Shown: positions 24,250 through 36,545, numbered from the stretch's first letter. The stretch is 64,000 nt of DNA from Gonatopus flavifemur (GCA_018340375.1 JAFFJZ010000001.1:62178001-62242000); one strand, 5' to 3'. Notes: generated by a model from the letters alone, not told the origin. Numbers and translations: made by a program.

Positions 24250-25695
24250 TGATGTGCTATGCTGTTCTAGGGAAAAATTTGAGATCAAACTTGTGGAACT
24301 GATTTAAAACCGGTGTTTTTCGAATTTTTTTCGTCTTTTAGAAAAGCGTCATACTCTTCATGAATTCCCATACAGCACAAAAGTCCCTGCAAAGAGCCCC
24401 CGCTATGAATAGTTTGAATTAAAAATGAACTTTTGATGAATAACTTAATCTTCAGAAAGAATTCATATCACGAATTCATAAAGAACTATTCAGGCATTCA
24501 ACATGTATGTATTTTGAATTCATTGAGTTCATATTGAATTCATGTTTACTGTCATAAATTCTTTCAGAAGTTTTTGTGAATTCAAAATGATCATTTGTGC
24601 TGTCTGGATTACCATCCACACCCAAAAAATTATATTCTAAAAATTAGAATCTATTTTATAATATGAGCCTAGTACATTTTCCTCTTGATATCAGTGGTGG
24701 TTCTTCTAACGTTCAGAGGAACTCCCACATCAATCCTTTCAAACTCAGAGAAATATGTACTAGCCTCATCCCTAGTAGAGATTTTGATATGGAAAACATC
24801 AGGTCCAGATCAGGCATGCCTGATTTCTGTTCAGGGCCTGATTTGAGTATCTGATAAGGCCCTGACAAAAATGTAACGCAGGAAAAAGACAAGGTCCTGA
24901 TCAGGAAAACCAAACGTTTCCCAATCAGGATCTGATCAGAGTAGTAATTGAATTCCCAATCAGGACCTGATCCGGTTGGTAGCGGAATTCCCGATCACCA
25001 CCACATCTAAGCTATATTCTAACATTCAATTTAATTTTCATAGAATTCACTGTTCATAAAATTTTTTGAAACTCCCCCAACAGAACACTGGGAAAACACC
25101 AGGTTGGGCTCAACCCCGTAAGCGTTCGGATACGGGTTTCGCTCCACTACTTTTTTTTCTCAGTGAAGAAATTCTACCGATGATCCGAATAGACCTCAGT
25201 TGAAGATTTAAAAAAGACAGGTAAATTTCTAATGAGTCCTGTGAAAATTCTGAATAGTTTGATACATTCATCGTTCTGAATTGATCAGGTCCTGATTCGG
25301 CTGTCTTGTCCGTTATCACATGATTGAAATACAGATGAGCCAAGGCAATCCTCATCAGGTTCTGATCAAGATATCTTGAAAGTTATCTCACAATTCAAAT
25401 ACGGATGAGTCAAGGCAATCCTGATCAGGTTCTGATAGGAATACCATGTCTGAGTTACTGAAAGGGAAAATCTGACTGGGACCTGTCAACAACCTTGCGT
25501 TACATTGTTGTAAGCTCCTAAACAGGATGCCATGTCAGGACCTGATAAGGTAATTAAAAGTTTTCCTCAATTAGGAATTCCCTATCGCAGCCTTACGAGG
25601 GCCATACTTCTAATAAGGAATTCCCTGTCAAATTTCTACTAGGGATATTTTAGAGGAATATTCTCAATTCTAGTATACGACTTCTTCAGTGCAGG
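24250..25695. repeat. Repeat-rich block with TCAGGTCCTGATCAGG words
   Basis: Many copies of CAGGNCCTGAT and its complement, GGAATTCCC and GCCAAGGCAATCCTGATCAGG are spread over about 1 kb, giving strong local self-similarity. Possible ends are CACCCAAAAAATTAT after CA (near 24618) and CTTCTTCAGTG before CA (near 25694), which would place it in the CAC class. The ends are weak matches. A smaller element is nested at 25086-25165. Confidence 0.45.
25086..25165. mobile_element. Internally deleted CAC-class element, GCTCAACCCCGTAAGCG family
   Basis: Ends are CACTGGGAAAACACC and TTTTTTTTCTCAGTG, with AA on both sides. The 80 bases match the two outer parts of the 203-base element at 43020-43222 read in reverse: GGCTCAACCCCGTAAGCGTT and GGGTTTCGCTCCACTA. 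The middle is missing, so it is a deletion derivative. Confidence 0.75.
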
Positions 25696-26095
25696 AGTCA
25701 ATTAGAAATTTATCCATCTTTACGTACCTTGATTGTTATAGAAAAATTAGAAATAACATAATCAGAATCGACATATCGAAAGGATAATTGTTTCCAAATT
25801 AGAGAATACTTTAAAGTTCATTCTTCAGAGAAAGTTCACTAAAGCTACATCAATATCACGTCAACTTGAATCAAGTAGGTAAATTACTGTAAGGGTGATG
25901 AAGTATTCAATGGAACTGTAGGCAATATTTGCTGAAGAACAAACTAGTAAATATTTACTTTTCTTGAGAAAACTTGTTGTCGGTGTACGAACATTGCAAT
26001 GGTTTATTCATTCATTTTTTGTTTTTTAGTAAAAATTGCAAGATGGAATTGCAATTGGTGAAAAATTGTAATAAATGTGCTGGAATACTTCTGCA

Positions 26096-26203
26096 CACGG
26101 AAAAAAATGTTCAGCTGTATCAGCTAGATTTTAGCTATCATAGCTAGATATTTCGCTGCAGCAGCTAAAATTTAGCTGGTACAGCTAAGCATTTTTTCCC
26201 GTG
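26096..26203. mobile_element. Tiny CAC-class element with TTTAGCTGT words
   Basis: Ends are CACGGAAAAAAATG and CATTTTTTCCCGTG, with CA duplicated at 26094-26095 and 26204-26205. The 108-base body consists of near-palindromic TTAGCTGTATCAGCTA-type words and can fold fully. A shorter copy lies at 30042-30128. Confidence 0.85.
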
Positions 26204-26236
26204 CAGATTCCCTGGGATTTTCAGTCCAATGTACTG

Positions 26237-26494
26237 CCCAGACAGCACGAATTTTCGATTGGCTCAAAGATTTCCACTGGATGTTTTGAAGATGTCTTAT
26301 GCAACCACACCATTTTAACTGTCTCTAAGATATCTTCGGTTAAAAAATCTAAAAGGTGTCTTCAGATTCCTTTTAGACGTCTTTTGGATGACTTACTGAA
26401 GTTGTTTCAAAGATAATGTAAACTGTTGCATAAGACATCTTTAAGATATCCAGTAGGAATCTTTTAGAAAATGACAAATTTTTGCTTGTCTGGG
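26237..26494. mobile_element. CCC/GGG-class foldback, CCCAGACA ends
   Basis: Ends are CCCAGACAGCACGAATTTTC and TTTTTGCTTGTCTGGG, flanked by TG on both sides (26235-26236 and 26495-26496). Inner arms include AGATGTCTTATGCAACC answered by TTGCATAAGACATCTT. The TG duplication matters because it shows that the target of this class is not restricted to AT dinucleotides. Confidence 0.75.
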
Positions 26495-27776
26495 TGGTTG
26501 ATAACTTCCAGTGAAAATACTGAAATTTTCCATTAAATATCTTCCAAAATCTACTTGATCTAATTTCTTCATACAGGGATGGTATGGTAGTGGAATATTT
26601 TGAGATAGCTCAGAAGTAGCTGGAATGATTGACAGCTGTAGCTCATGATGGGTCGAACGAGGAATTAGGATTAGGAATGAGATAATTTCTCTTTGGGTTT
26701 TACTGGGTAAGCCCACTGAAGCAATCCGAGAAAACATGATGACATCCGCTCAGATCCGATGAGATCCACCACTTTATCTGATCAGTTCTGTGCATATCTG
26801 ATAGAACATCGACTCAGTTTCACAAATATTCATCGGTTGGTATGCATAGACTGAATTGAATGTGGTCAGATCTAGTTGGATCCCAATGGATGGGATATTT
26901 GATTCGATCAAAACTAGTCTGATCTGAAAATTCTCATCCTTTGATATAAATCCGTAATAAACTCGCTTCTAGAAATCCATAGTACATTATTCCTGTGTAT
27001 ATGCTGATGTACCATAATCCCAACAAACGCAATGTCTAAGAGAAATTTGATGTATCATTTTCCGACAAGTTGTACACGCTATGTTTGTTGGAATTATGCG
27101 GCTAATTCATGTTGCAAAAGTTTGAATCGTTCATTGAAACGAATTGATAATCGAATACTCAGGAATCCTCAGATTTTATAACAGCTTTAGGTCCTTATGA
27201 AGACCCAAAATCTTGCGGTAAATTCATTGAACCGTGTTTCCACTTCCAAGGAGTTAATTCGAAAAGATAAACACCCCCTAGCAGAATCGATTATAGCCAC
27301 CTCATAGTTAATGTCAAGGCCCTTTCTATTGACTAGCCTTACTGCAACCTTTTCTAGGGCCGATGATTTATCAAATTTTGTGAGTTTGAATTTTCATTTC
27401 GTTTTTATGAACAATTCAAACTTATTTAACTTGCTCATTCGATTATCAATCACAGACTGATGAGATTTGAATCATTGACAGGAACAAACATTCTTTCAAG
27501 CAAGTTAAACATTCAAGTTAAAACAGGTTAAAATAGGCAGGAATCACTTTTTCCATTCATCAAACTCTTCCGTTTGGGATAACTAAGATTTCAATAGCTA
27601 TAATTAAATCTCAAGACAACAAAAATGGTATTGCTTCTCACGGAAATCGTTCGAAAATTCCGAAAGATCAGCAAAACCCGTTACAAAGTTTTCCCTGTTC
27701 ATTCCTTCAGCTTGCAAAATTTTCTCATCGTTTTTCCTTAACGCATGGAAAAAGTATGGCAATTTCACAATAACAA
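26495..27776. other. No recognisable gene
   Basis: AT-rich DNA with GATCCGATGAGATCC-like words near 26750-26770 that may be a decayed repeat. No element ends or exons are supported. Confidence 0.35.
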
Positions 27777-27921
27777 CCCCGAGAAAACATGAAGCTCCAA
27801 GGAACGTTCGATAGAAGTCTATTCAAGGTCCGAACATTTCGAGGTCTATTGGACGTTCCATGAACGTGAATTTACGTACAATTGACGTAAATTGAACCTA
27901 GAAGGTTTGTATTCTCTTGGG
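27777..27921. mobile_element. Short CCC/GGG-class element related to the CCCGAAG family
   Basis: Ends are CCCCGAGAAAACATGAAGCT and TATTCTCTTGGG, flanked by AA. The interior has AACGTTCGA and GGACGTTCC words in common with the 492-base elements at 8527 and 37089. The 145-base body is much shorter. Confidence 0.6.
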
Positions 27922-29650
27922 AAAGTATGTATTCAACTTCCCTCAGGGAAGATAAATCTCGTTTTTAAATCCGTATTAGCGTTTTGAATTATCGAACAGG
28001 TTGTTAACGTATGTGTCGCAAGATTCTGTTCCTCGAGATACTTGTTGACGTAGTTGCGCACGTAGATACTTCGTTCCCATCCTCATGTCTCTGTATTAAG
28101 GCTACACTATCCACTTATCCGCATTGCGGCCGTTCCGAAACATGTTGCTTTTCATCATTTTTTTTCTCATAGCGAGGTAAGGCTGTGGTCTATATATACA
28201 TATATAGACTTCAGCCCAAGGCTTTCCAACGCTTTTTAGTGACGAAATTAATCCAAGCACGGAAGAATTCTTGAATTTTTCTATAGTTCAAGGTCCGCTT
28301 GAATTTCAATTTGCATGGAGAAACGAAAATACAAGACCGTAGCTTATGCTCCTGATTCATTTTCAAGTATGCTAAAACTATGGTATGAGTGGATTGTGAT
28401 ACGACGATTATACACTCAGGATATTCATCCTCATTTGTTATTTCTCTCTTTCATTGAGTCTGTCCGATCCAGTCAAGGGGAACTTCTTCACTCAATTATA
28501 GAATGATAATTGAGAGGATGGAAGAAGAAAATTATTTCAATCTCTGATTCTCAAACTGTTCTTTGGAAGTCATATAAATAATCCAAATAAAAGAAATTGT
28601 GTGGAAAAACATCTTGAAATTATTTGACTGATCTTCACAATCCTTTCGCTGAATTATTATATGGAACAATAGCAAATGGACGTTCAATGGAAACTCAGGC
28701 ACCCAACAAATATGTCTTCGAGAGCTCATTTAGATATCTCAAAGATGTCTAAAAGACATTTTCTGGAATATAATCTTGAAAGAAATCTTTTCGACTGGAA
28801 ATGTTTATTGAGCAGACTTCTTTATTCTGATAAGAATTTTGGCTCTGATAGATAAAATACAGTTTTCCATATGCGAAATGAAGAGTGAATGTTTTGGTTT
28901 TAAAATCAAACAGCATTGGTTACTGTAAATCACATGAATCCATTGGACCTCAAATTCATTCCGTGTAGGACTGCGTTTCCCAGTACTCGTTACTGTTCCG
29001 CCAGCGTTGACAAATTTCATTACAGTGCTCATCACTGTGATCGCGTTAACCTTATTCATTATCCAGGCGTGCTTTCATTTGTTCTTCAATCGATTGCTGT
29101 TTTCTTTTTCCCGTGTAGACGTTATGTGAGACATTCGTGAAGAATCTCAGAAGGGACTCTTACTGAGCAAACGTGCCAACCCAAGTAGCATCGGTACGAT
29201 TGAACGTCAAGTGAATGTCCTATCGAGCTGCATTGAACATCCACATTGTGTTTTACGCACGTTTATAGAATATTCGTGCGACTTAAGAATGAAATCAACA
29301 ATGAAAAAAGAATTAATGATCCATTTATCTCATCCCTCACCACCTGGTGTCAGCTATTCCATTATCAAACAATGCACAGAAATCAAATTTTGAGATATCC
29401 AAGATCACGAGCGATAGATATGATATTAACGCCACAATACAACCCTCGTCATTCGGAGCAATATGGAACGGATCTTGATAGTACTTGAACAATCAGAAGG
29501 AATTATCTCTTAATGGTTCGTCGTCAGGGTGGAATTGTTGGTAAAGAGTCATGTTTTGACCCATTATATGTGAATTTCAATTTGGCGACCAACACTTATC
29601 CCTGTTGGCCAGCAATTTGGTTGCCGTCATAGCCAGCGATCGTTCGGTAA
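27922..29650. other. No recognisable gene; possible repeat scraps
   Basis: AT-rich DNA. A piece at about 28710-28790 resembles the AGATGTCT-containing element at 26237. TTCCGTG followed by TA at about 28962-28970 and TTTTTCCCGTG followed by TA near 29107-29119 look like right ends of CAC-class elements without visible left partners. No supported coding sequence. Confidence 0.35.
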
Positions 29651-30041
29651 TACAAGTACCCTCTCGTTATAAAAGTACCAGTTACTGAGCTCACTGTTCA
29701 CTGAGTTTGACACTACCCCCACTCTTATACTGATTTAAGATTGAAAACTCACCGCTCGTTATAAGCGTTTGAAGGATTCATTATTCCGAAGCTGGGTGAA
29801 TGAGGATCCATGGAAAATGCAATGAAGCATATCCCTGAATTAGAATGAAATTTGGGATTTTGGAAATCAGTACGAATATAATTTAATGCCATCCTAACAT
29901 AACATATCCTTATTGATGATTTTTTGAAAAACTCGATGATCAAATCAATTGAAATGTTCTAGAATGATTTTGATTCTCTGTAAATTGTATGACTTCTCAA
30001 GAGGTGTTTTCTTTTCTTATTCAGAGTTGTTCGATCACACA

Positions 30042-30128
30042 CACAGAAAAAAATGTTTAGCTGTATCAGCTAAATTTTAGCTATCATAGCTAGATATTTC
30101 GCTGTAGCAGCTAAACATTTTTTCCCTG
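30042..30128. mobile_element. Tiny CAC-class element, deletion variant
   Basis: CACAGAAAAAAATGTTTAGC to CATTTTTTCCCTG, flanked by CA. It matches 26096-26203 nearly base for base but lacks about 20 bases of the right arm (the AATTTAGCTGGTACAGCTA part). Nested inside the pogo-like element. Confidence 0.85.
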
Positions 30129-30514
30129 CAGAAAGTATCCGAACAGTCAGATTCTACTTGTGATTCTCAAGATGACACATTGAACTCCCCGCTTTAGAAT
30201 AATTTTTCTCAAATTTTCCTCATCAATTTACATTTTGCGTCAAAAGGAAAATGTATTTGGATTTCTTTCATTTATTGAAACTGTGTTCCCCTTCAATATT
30301 GCTGCAATTCTGTCGATTTTCCTCTGTAAAGTTTTGAGAAATTCACGAGAAATCAAACGACGCTTATAATGATAGTTTTTACACCTATCTCTTTGAACAG
30401 AGGAGTAGGAACATTCGCTTTCCCCTACAGTCCCTAATTTCTAAAATTTGTAGAGTGAGATTTCACTCTTTAGTCAGCCAGAAGTGAGCCTTTCGAAATT
30501 TCTACCCTTTAAGA

Positions 30515-30706
30515 GCGGAATTTTCCTCATTTAATCAGAAATTTACTGTAAAATGATAGTGAAAATGTCGTACAGCTTGGAATTTTCAGTTAAATTTATG
30601 GGAAATTTCACACCCCTTTACCGGAATTTTATTTCTTATCCCATGATCGGAATTTTTCAGTTGCCGCGTATAGAAAAATTCCGATTATTTTTTACAGTGT
30701 AGTGTT
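30515..30706. mobile_element. Nested ACAGTG-ended element
   Basis: It runs from TTACTGTAAAATGATAG to CCGATTATTTTTTACAGTG followed by TA, interrupting the AGAGTGA repeat (compare the uninterrupted copy near 9385-9400). The right end is the reverse of the CACTGTAAAAAATAATCGG end at 6835, so the two are related. The left end is eroded. Confidence 0.6.
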
Positions 30707-31339
30707 AGGTTTGAGCTGAAAAACTCACAGTCACTCCAGTTATGAAGTGAATTTTGCAGAATGAGAGTTGATTCGAAACTGGCTCACTTCTGAGACTAAG
30801 TGGAGTAAATGCGTGATTTTTCATTCTTTCGTATTGCGAGAGTAAACGATTTTTATAACGAGAGGGTACTGTATCAATTAATATCTCCCCGAAGCTCGAT
30901 TTTAAAATTCTCCTCGAGTTCAGTCGATTTTGTTCACGATAGACAATTTTTATTAATCTATACAGATTAAATTAATAAATATTTTTGATCTTCGCATATT
31001 TTATAATAATTCTTTATAAAACACATTTCCGGATAGTAAAGCACTTTATTCACGATATACATTCGTTTGATACCATCGGTAATGGTTGAATTATCTACAA
31101 TATAGTAAAAAGTGATTTCTTCAACGAAACAAGGTTCATGGAGATGAAAGAAAGACAGAGAAAGCTGAGACGCGTTGCAAAAAAGTTATGTCTCGATACT
31201 GGTAGGGGAAAAATGGTGTTAGAGGTGGTGGTTTGGAAGGCGCTTGTACTTGGAAAAGGGGATGAGAAAAGGCGCAAAAAGAGAGGAAAGAAAGGGAGAG
31301 GGTTGGCGGTGGCTATTTTTGGTATGTAGGTCACCCATA

Positions 31340-31545
31340 AACCCCGGCTTGTCCTGTGACGTCACGGGATTGTCGTCGTGGCAACAGGGACGCTAGGTCA
31401 GTCACCTCTGTTTCGAGTTGCCTCGATTTCTCCCTTGCTCCTTGTCCTCTTTCAATGTGTATAATGGGTCGGGTACCTGAGCTGATGCTGCCGTTGCCGC
31501 TGCTGCCCCTACTGCTGTGGCGCGGTCTCTGACGAGAGAGAATAG
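31340..31545 (+). promoter_or_regulatory. Promoter-like island: CRE, X-box and initiator
   Basis: A GC-rich island contains the full CRE palindrome TGACGTCA at 31357-31364 and GTCGTCGTGGCAAC at 31372-31385, which matches the insect RFX X-box pattern RYYNYY-N(1-3)-RRNRAC. TCAGTC, an arthropod initiator match, follows at 31398-31403. The order and ~35-base spacing fit a plus-strand start site. Downstream is CTG-rich sequence (GCTGCCGTTGCCGCTGCTGC). On the minus strand the same block is open for about 70 codons and has a fair acceptor (ATTCTCTCTCGTCAG), so a minus-strand exon is the main alternative. Confidence 0.35.
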
Positions 31546-33635
31546 GTTACAAATTACGAAATTATCACTATATGAAGATGTTGTTTTCGTTCATGTATCT
31601 ATAAATTTCTTATTGAAATTCAAATATCAAAGTTCAAATTCGTATGAATTTGATAAACTTATTATTATTCAAATAATTTCGTGATATATCGGAGATCGGA
31701 ACCCTTCTGCAGACGAAAGATACTAAAATTGATTGGATTGGGATTTCATTTCAGAATCCAAATGTTCCACTTCATGAAAGTTTATTTGGAATAAATTTCT
31801 AAGTTTTCATGATATGTTTGCGGAATACTAATAAAACTGAAATAAACAAGGTTTCTTTTCGACACGTGAAAAATCTAACTGCCTTGACCAGGGTAAAAAT
31901 GTTGCTGTACCACAGTACTGTAGAATTTCAGTTTTGTGTACTGAAAAGTAGAAGGAGTTCTTCGCTCGAACGGGTATTATTTCAGTCGATGTACTGGAAT
32001 AATTCATGTGAGTACAAACGATAATGCACAGTGTAAAACTGCACGAACACCTGACCCCATGTATAGGCTGATTTCTCGCAGCACGTAATCGTTTAATTTG
32101 TTTGCATCGTAGATTCAGGCATGAAATGATCTGAATTCAAAACTTTCTTTTTATAATGAAGAATCTTATATTCAATTGTGTAGTTGAAATTTTTGTGCAG
32201 TCCAGAACGGTATACAAAGAAAAAAGTATTTCTTTGAATCTAAGAAATTGTTATTTGAATAGGTCCAAATCAACCAATAGGTTGTATCAAAGAAATATAT
32301 TTATTTGGACCTATTCCAATAACAAATCTCAGATTCAAAGAAATACTTTCTTCTGTTTATGTAGTTAAGAATTGTGTAGTTCAATTATTGTGCAGTTTAA
32401 ATTTCTGCAGTGAAATAATTGTTGAACATTTGATTTGTGTAGTTCAGAAGACCAGGCTTGAACACCATATTCGATTTCCATTTGTTTAACGCTTTTGTTG
32501 AACTTGTACACTAAAAAAAGTGGTACAAGAAAAGTGTCAAGATTAAAACCGTGCTGATTCTATAGAAGTTCCACCTCGAAATTTGATATCACAATTACGT
32601 CATACGGTGTTGGAATGACCATGGAAGTCGTGGATATCGATCGATATTGGTTATGAGGCTATATGATTTCGGTTGGTACGACATCCAGCGGCCCTGGTGG
32701 TTTCGTTTGGCCCTGAGAGGGTCACGGTTTATACAGAAGATTTGAGGACCTGCTTGGAACCTTCAATCGTTCAATGAAGGTGGTTCGGATTCATGAAAAA
32801 TTCTAGAAGTATCTAGATGATTACAAGTCCAAGAACTCATAACATCATGGATGTAAGGAAAATTACATATTTCAAATCGTACAAAGTTGATGAGCATCAA
32901 TGAATGATGCAATATCAAATAATCTCTTGGCACGATGATAGTTATGTACTATCAAGTGGAAGGATTAAATTTATTTGATATCTTCTGTACACGAATTAAT
33001 ATCGAGCGAGGGAAATCATTGTTAACCAATCATTGGTAGAAATGTAAGTTACAAGGGGGTAGTACGGAGTTTACGGAAGCGAAATGTCTGTATTCAGATA
33101 AAATCTAATTAATGATTGAAAGAGCAGAGTTTCTTCAAATCTTTTCCATTCATTAATACCTCAAATCCCAATACATTCCAAGAAAAAAGGATTATATGGA
33201 TAACGAAATTCCCCCCAAGATTTCCTTTTATTTTCAATCTTCGATAGAAGCAAATAATTTGCAAAAGGCAAGAGACATTCTTCATTTTCCTTCGATCGAA
33301 CCATTGGAATGAGACTCTTCTCATTTGTTCACAATCTGATTTCAACATACATAAACCCAGAAGTATCAACATTTGTAAAAGTTGTATGAACATTTTCACT
33401 GAATGCAATAAACACAGACTGACAATTCCTCATTTTCTGCCTAAAGTTTGTTTTTTTAGGCGAATGACAAAAAAATGTATTCAAATCTCAAGCGTCTCTT
33501 TATCGACATATTTTAATTTGAAATATATGCACGATCAAAGTGTCTCAGATTTCACATATCAAGGTTTGATAAATTTTATATCGTTTATTCATTTGCGAGG
33601 GAATGGAGAAGAATGAAAGGATCGTTGAAGAGAGC
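31546..33635. other. AT-rich stretch, one hairpin element, no supported gene
   Basis: Apart from the hairpin at 32215-32355 I see no element ends or arrays. Frames of 63-99 codons exist on both strands without splice or compositional support. A slightly GC-richer patch at 32660-32720 (GGTACGACATCCAGCGGCCC) is unexplained. Confidence 0.35.
32215..32355. repeat. Hairpin (foldback) element
   Basis: The left arm AAGTATTTCTTTGAATCTAA and ATTTGAATAGGTCCAAAT are answered by ATTTGGACCTATTCCAAT and GATTCAAAGAAATACTT at the right. The arms are about 60 bases with a ~25-base loop. The left end CAAAGAAAAAAG after TA and the right end TTCTTCTG are loosely of the CAC class. Fold-back of this length could give a double-stranded RNA if transcribed. 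Confidence 0.8.
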
Positions 33636-33639
33636 ACAA

Positions 33640-33830
33640 GGGTACCAGAAAGTAACTGCACGAAGTCGATGGGGTGTTTCGACCCCGCGACCTACATTGT
33701 ACCCTGTGACGTCACTCCCGACGTCATTGCCCGGGCGAAACTGGGTCAACATCGTTGGTTGCCCGATTCTCAGGCAGGCGAACGCACCACCGGAAACCGG
33801 CATCGAGGGTTTTATTGAGAAATTCCCTGG
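33640..33830. promoter_or_regulatory. GC-rich island with a CRE and an adjacent CRE-like site
   Basis: TGACGTCA lies at 33707-33714 and CGACGTCA at 33719-33726, only 12 bases apart centre to centre, in a block of raised G+C (CGCCCGGGCAATG on the minus strand). Frames of 71, 84 and 142 codons overlap here on both strands; simultaneous openness in several frames is expected from GC-rich DNA and argues against coding. Direction is not determined. Confidence 0.3.
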
Positions 33831-34289
33831 CAGGATCATCGACTTACGGAACTTTATCTCTCGTCATAATTTTTCTACACTAAATTTATGCGCGGATATA
33901 ACAATGCATATAAATGATTTCATTGTTATCATTCTCCAAGAATTGACGTTAAATAAATGTACTATGATTTTCATACAAATCACAGCATATATATATACAT
34001 ATATATACATATATCGATTCGAGAACGTACAATACCGATAAGTAAAAAGTTTGATTGAATTCAGGTTTGAGTCAAGACGAGACTCAGTAAAATCAATCTT
34101 TTCATCTGTTGTAATTACTGATCGCCGTAGAATACGGTAGGAAAAATGCCAATCTATGCGATGGAAACTTGGTATTCCGATTAGAAATGATTGGTTTGGT
34201 TTTAATTGCTTTCCATCGGCTAGTTCCCATCGTAAATTGGTTCTTTTTCCGTAGTTCCGTTAGAATTTGGACGTCGAGGAGGAGGCTAC

Positions 34290-34425
34290 CTGCATTCCGT
34301 TCTTCTTCCTGATCCCGAATTATTAGATCTTTCGGGTGAATAATGTGACGTGAGTCGATTGATATGTGTTGAACGTTGAACATGAATTCTTCTAATCGTC
34401 GTCTGGTCAAATCTATAATATCTTA
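34290..34425 (-). CDS. Candidate internal or first coding exon (unrecognised)
   Basis: On the minus strand an open frame reads RRRLEEFMFNVQHISIDS, then SRHIIHPKDLIIRDQEEERNA, and meets a donor CAG|GTAGCC (intron from 34289 down). The residue mix, with charged and hydrophobic positions alternating, is more protein-like than most frames here. The frame also continues past the donor to 34102. No ATG opens it except the internal FMF methionine, and no strong acceptor is seen upstream (a TAA lies 5 codons before the first shown residues). Family unknown; it could be chance. Confidence 0.18.
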
Positions 34426-34744
34426 TTCCTCTTGGCAAAGTTATTCTGCATTCATTCTTCAGTCGTATGAATTATTCCGGAATTTGCGCAGTAATAGACG
34501 ATACACGGAAGAAAAATTCAACTTTCGCAGTCAAGTGGCTCGCGCGAATCTATTAGATACCTATTGGATCAGCTCCTGCAGCTGAATTTCAGCTGTCACG
34601 GCAAACAGATTGGCTACAAACACAAATATTTTTGCTCCCTCAAGTAGAATTCAATTAAAAAAGCTAACTAATGGCCATTTAAAAAGTGTGTCAATGCGTC
34701 AATAACTCGAATTAAGTGTTTTATAATAGAACATTTTCCATGTA

Positions 34745-35018
34745 CACTCAAAACCCAATTTTTTAGACTTGAAGGAAATTTCTTCGTGCTCATTCTGATG
34801 AATCTTGTTTCCGATTGAAGAAATCATCCATTTCAATGGAACAATTTTTCATTGAATTGAAATCACATTCTTCGAATTCAAGAAGGAATATGTTTCTGTT
34901 TCAATTTGAGAATTTTTCGTTTCAATCTGATGAAAAATTGCCCCATTTGAAAAAAGATTTATTAGAATGAGTTGCAAAGAAAAGTTCCTTTCAGTCTAAG
35001 GAATTGGGTTCTTAGGGT
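34745..35018. mobile_element. CAC-class element with CACTCAAAACCCAAT end
   Basis: The left end CACTCAAAACCCAATTTTTT and the right end AGGAATTGGGTTCTTAGGG are inverted matches with a few changes, followed inward by TAGACTTGAAGGAAA and TTCCTTTCAGTCTA. TA is duplicated at 34743-34744 and 35019-35020. The 274-base body is made of TTCAAT/ATTGAA words. Non-coding. Confidence 0.75.
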
Positions 35019-36545
35019 AGGTATCTCGAGAACATGGTTCCATGCAGGTGATAATCGCAATTCTTATTGAAGGACTCTTCACAATGTTTACGGAATGAAA
35101 TAACAAACAAACAAAATAAAATTACCTCATTCACACGTATCAGCGTCGTACCGGCTCAAAATTGGCCCAAGTTGAGTGATTCATCACACATGTAAATCTA
35201 AGGATTGTAGGATTTCAGAAATATTTTTCAGAAACTGATGAGATTTTTCTTCAAATCAAAATAAATGGTTGAATATGAATACAATATTATTGATACGCGG
35301 CATTGGAAATTCGGCACAAACAAACTGTTATGAAAGTTTGTGCCGTTCAATAACACTTGTTTCGAGGAGACAGCACTCTTCACGAGGATCATTTTTCATA
35401 GAATCAAAAATAGTCTCATAAATATAATATTCCACACTGTTGGAAAATTTTGTGAATTTCACACACAAAATTCGCAAGCAATTAACACATACGCCACGAC
35501 ATATCACGACAACCTTCCAGTTGAGAGAACTGAGGGAAATAATAAGAATTCAACAGCAAATAACGTACACTATACGCTAGTCGCTAATTAGTACAATATT
35601 TACCAGGTTTTGAACGAATCATGTCCTTTAGTCTCTAATCGCAAAATGGATTCACTTCATTCGATGATAGTCTAAAATTTCTATAGTTCAATTCGAACAA
35701 TGAACTTGAATTGTATTGATTTGAAATTTATTTAGTAACCGGGTTAAAAAATTTTTCGGTGCTGAGAAGAAGTTGTAGTTGGACTAACTATAATGTAGAT
35801 CAGTTGCTTCAGCAAAGGTTCGTTGTGCGGTCTTCCGCGGCTTGCAAAATTAAATGAATTCTGAGCTTCCGGAGTGGAGCTGCGTTTTGCATCGGTTGGT
35901 TGCAATGATGACGAAACGTCGACAAACAACTTCGACATACTTTTGTGTAATCAATTTACCACAGATTTTATGAGATTCAAACCGATTTTTGGATGAGACC
36001 CATTTCAAGATAATATTGTGTTTGAATCTCAATAAAAGTGTGGGTGATTTGATATGTGTCAATTGTTATCAAACTGTTGTATGCGGATTAATAGAAATAT
36101 CTTTTACGGTGCACATATTTCAAATAGCTTGGGATGCGATGAGAATTATGAAAAAAGGAAGTCTTCTATACATCAACATGAAACAAAATCGAAAGCATCA
36201 ATTATAGTCTTAGCGTTATCAAATACTATATAGTCTCATACCAAACTATCAATTCTCTCTTCCGCTTTTTATATCGATCGACAATGGTATTACATGCAAC
36301 GAATGATAGACGTTCGTCAGACCCATGAGTGTTCAGTGCATGTCCATTAAATGATCATTAGATATGCATTAGGAAGATAATGGAATAAACTTTGAATATT
36401 TCATTGATATTTTTTACCGCGTAAAATGCAGAGCAAAAATAGAATAATTTTTTCTTGCTTTTCCAGTTTTATTGAATTCTAATACTCTTTTTGAATACCG
36501 GTATCTCATTTTTTGTATGTTTCTAAAGGAATAGAAACATGAACA
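35019..36545. other. No recognisable feature
   Basis: AT-rich DNA. A small inverted pair, GGCACAAAC and GTTTGTGCC, lies near 35314-35343. An 83-codon plus-strand frame starting at 35340 has no start or splice evidence that I trust. Confidence 0.35.

Larger units (their letters stand above)
29653..30871. mobile_element. pogo-like TA-flanked element with nested insertions
   Basis: The left end CAAGTACCCTCTCGTTATAA and the right end TTTTATAACGAGAGGGTACTG are inverted repeats with TA outside both. This end type resembles pogo/Tigger-like members of the Tc1/mariner superfamily. The element is 1.2 kb, with smaller elements at 30042-30128 and 30515-30706 inside. The right third matches the repeat at 9295-9600. 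No transposase frame is visible, so it is non-autonomous. Confidence 0.7.

Noticed and set aside
29660..29730. TATAAAAG followed by initiator-like CACTGTTCACTG
   Set aside because: The TATAAAAG is part of the terminal repeat of the pogo-like element (TTATAA also present, inverted, at its right end), so it is not good evidence of a promoter.
33585..34041. Frames of 142, 84 and 71 codons over the CRE pair island
   Set aside because: Three frames on both strands are open at once over the GC-rich part, and none has recognisable motifs or splice sites.
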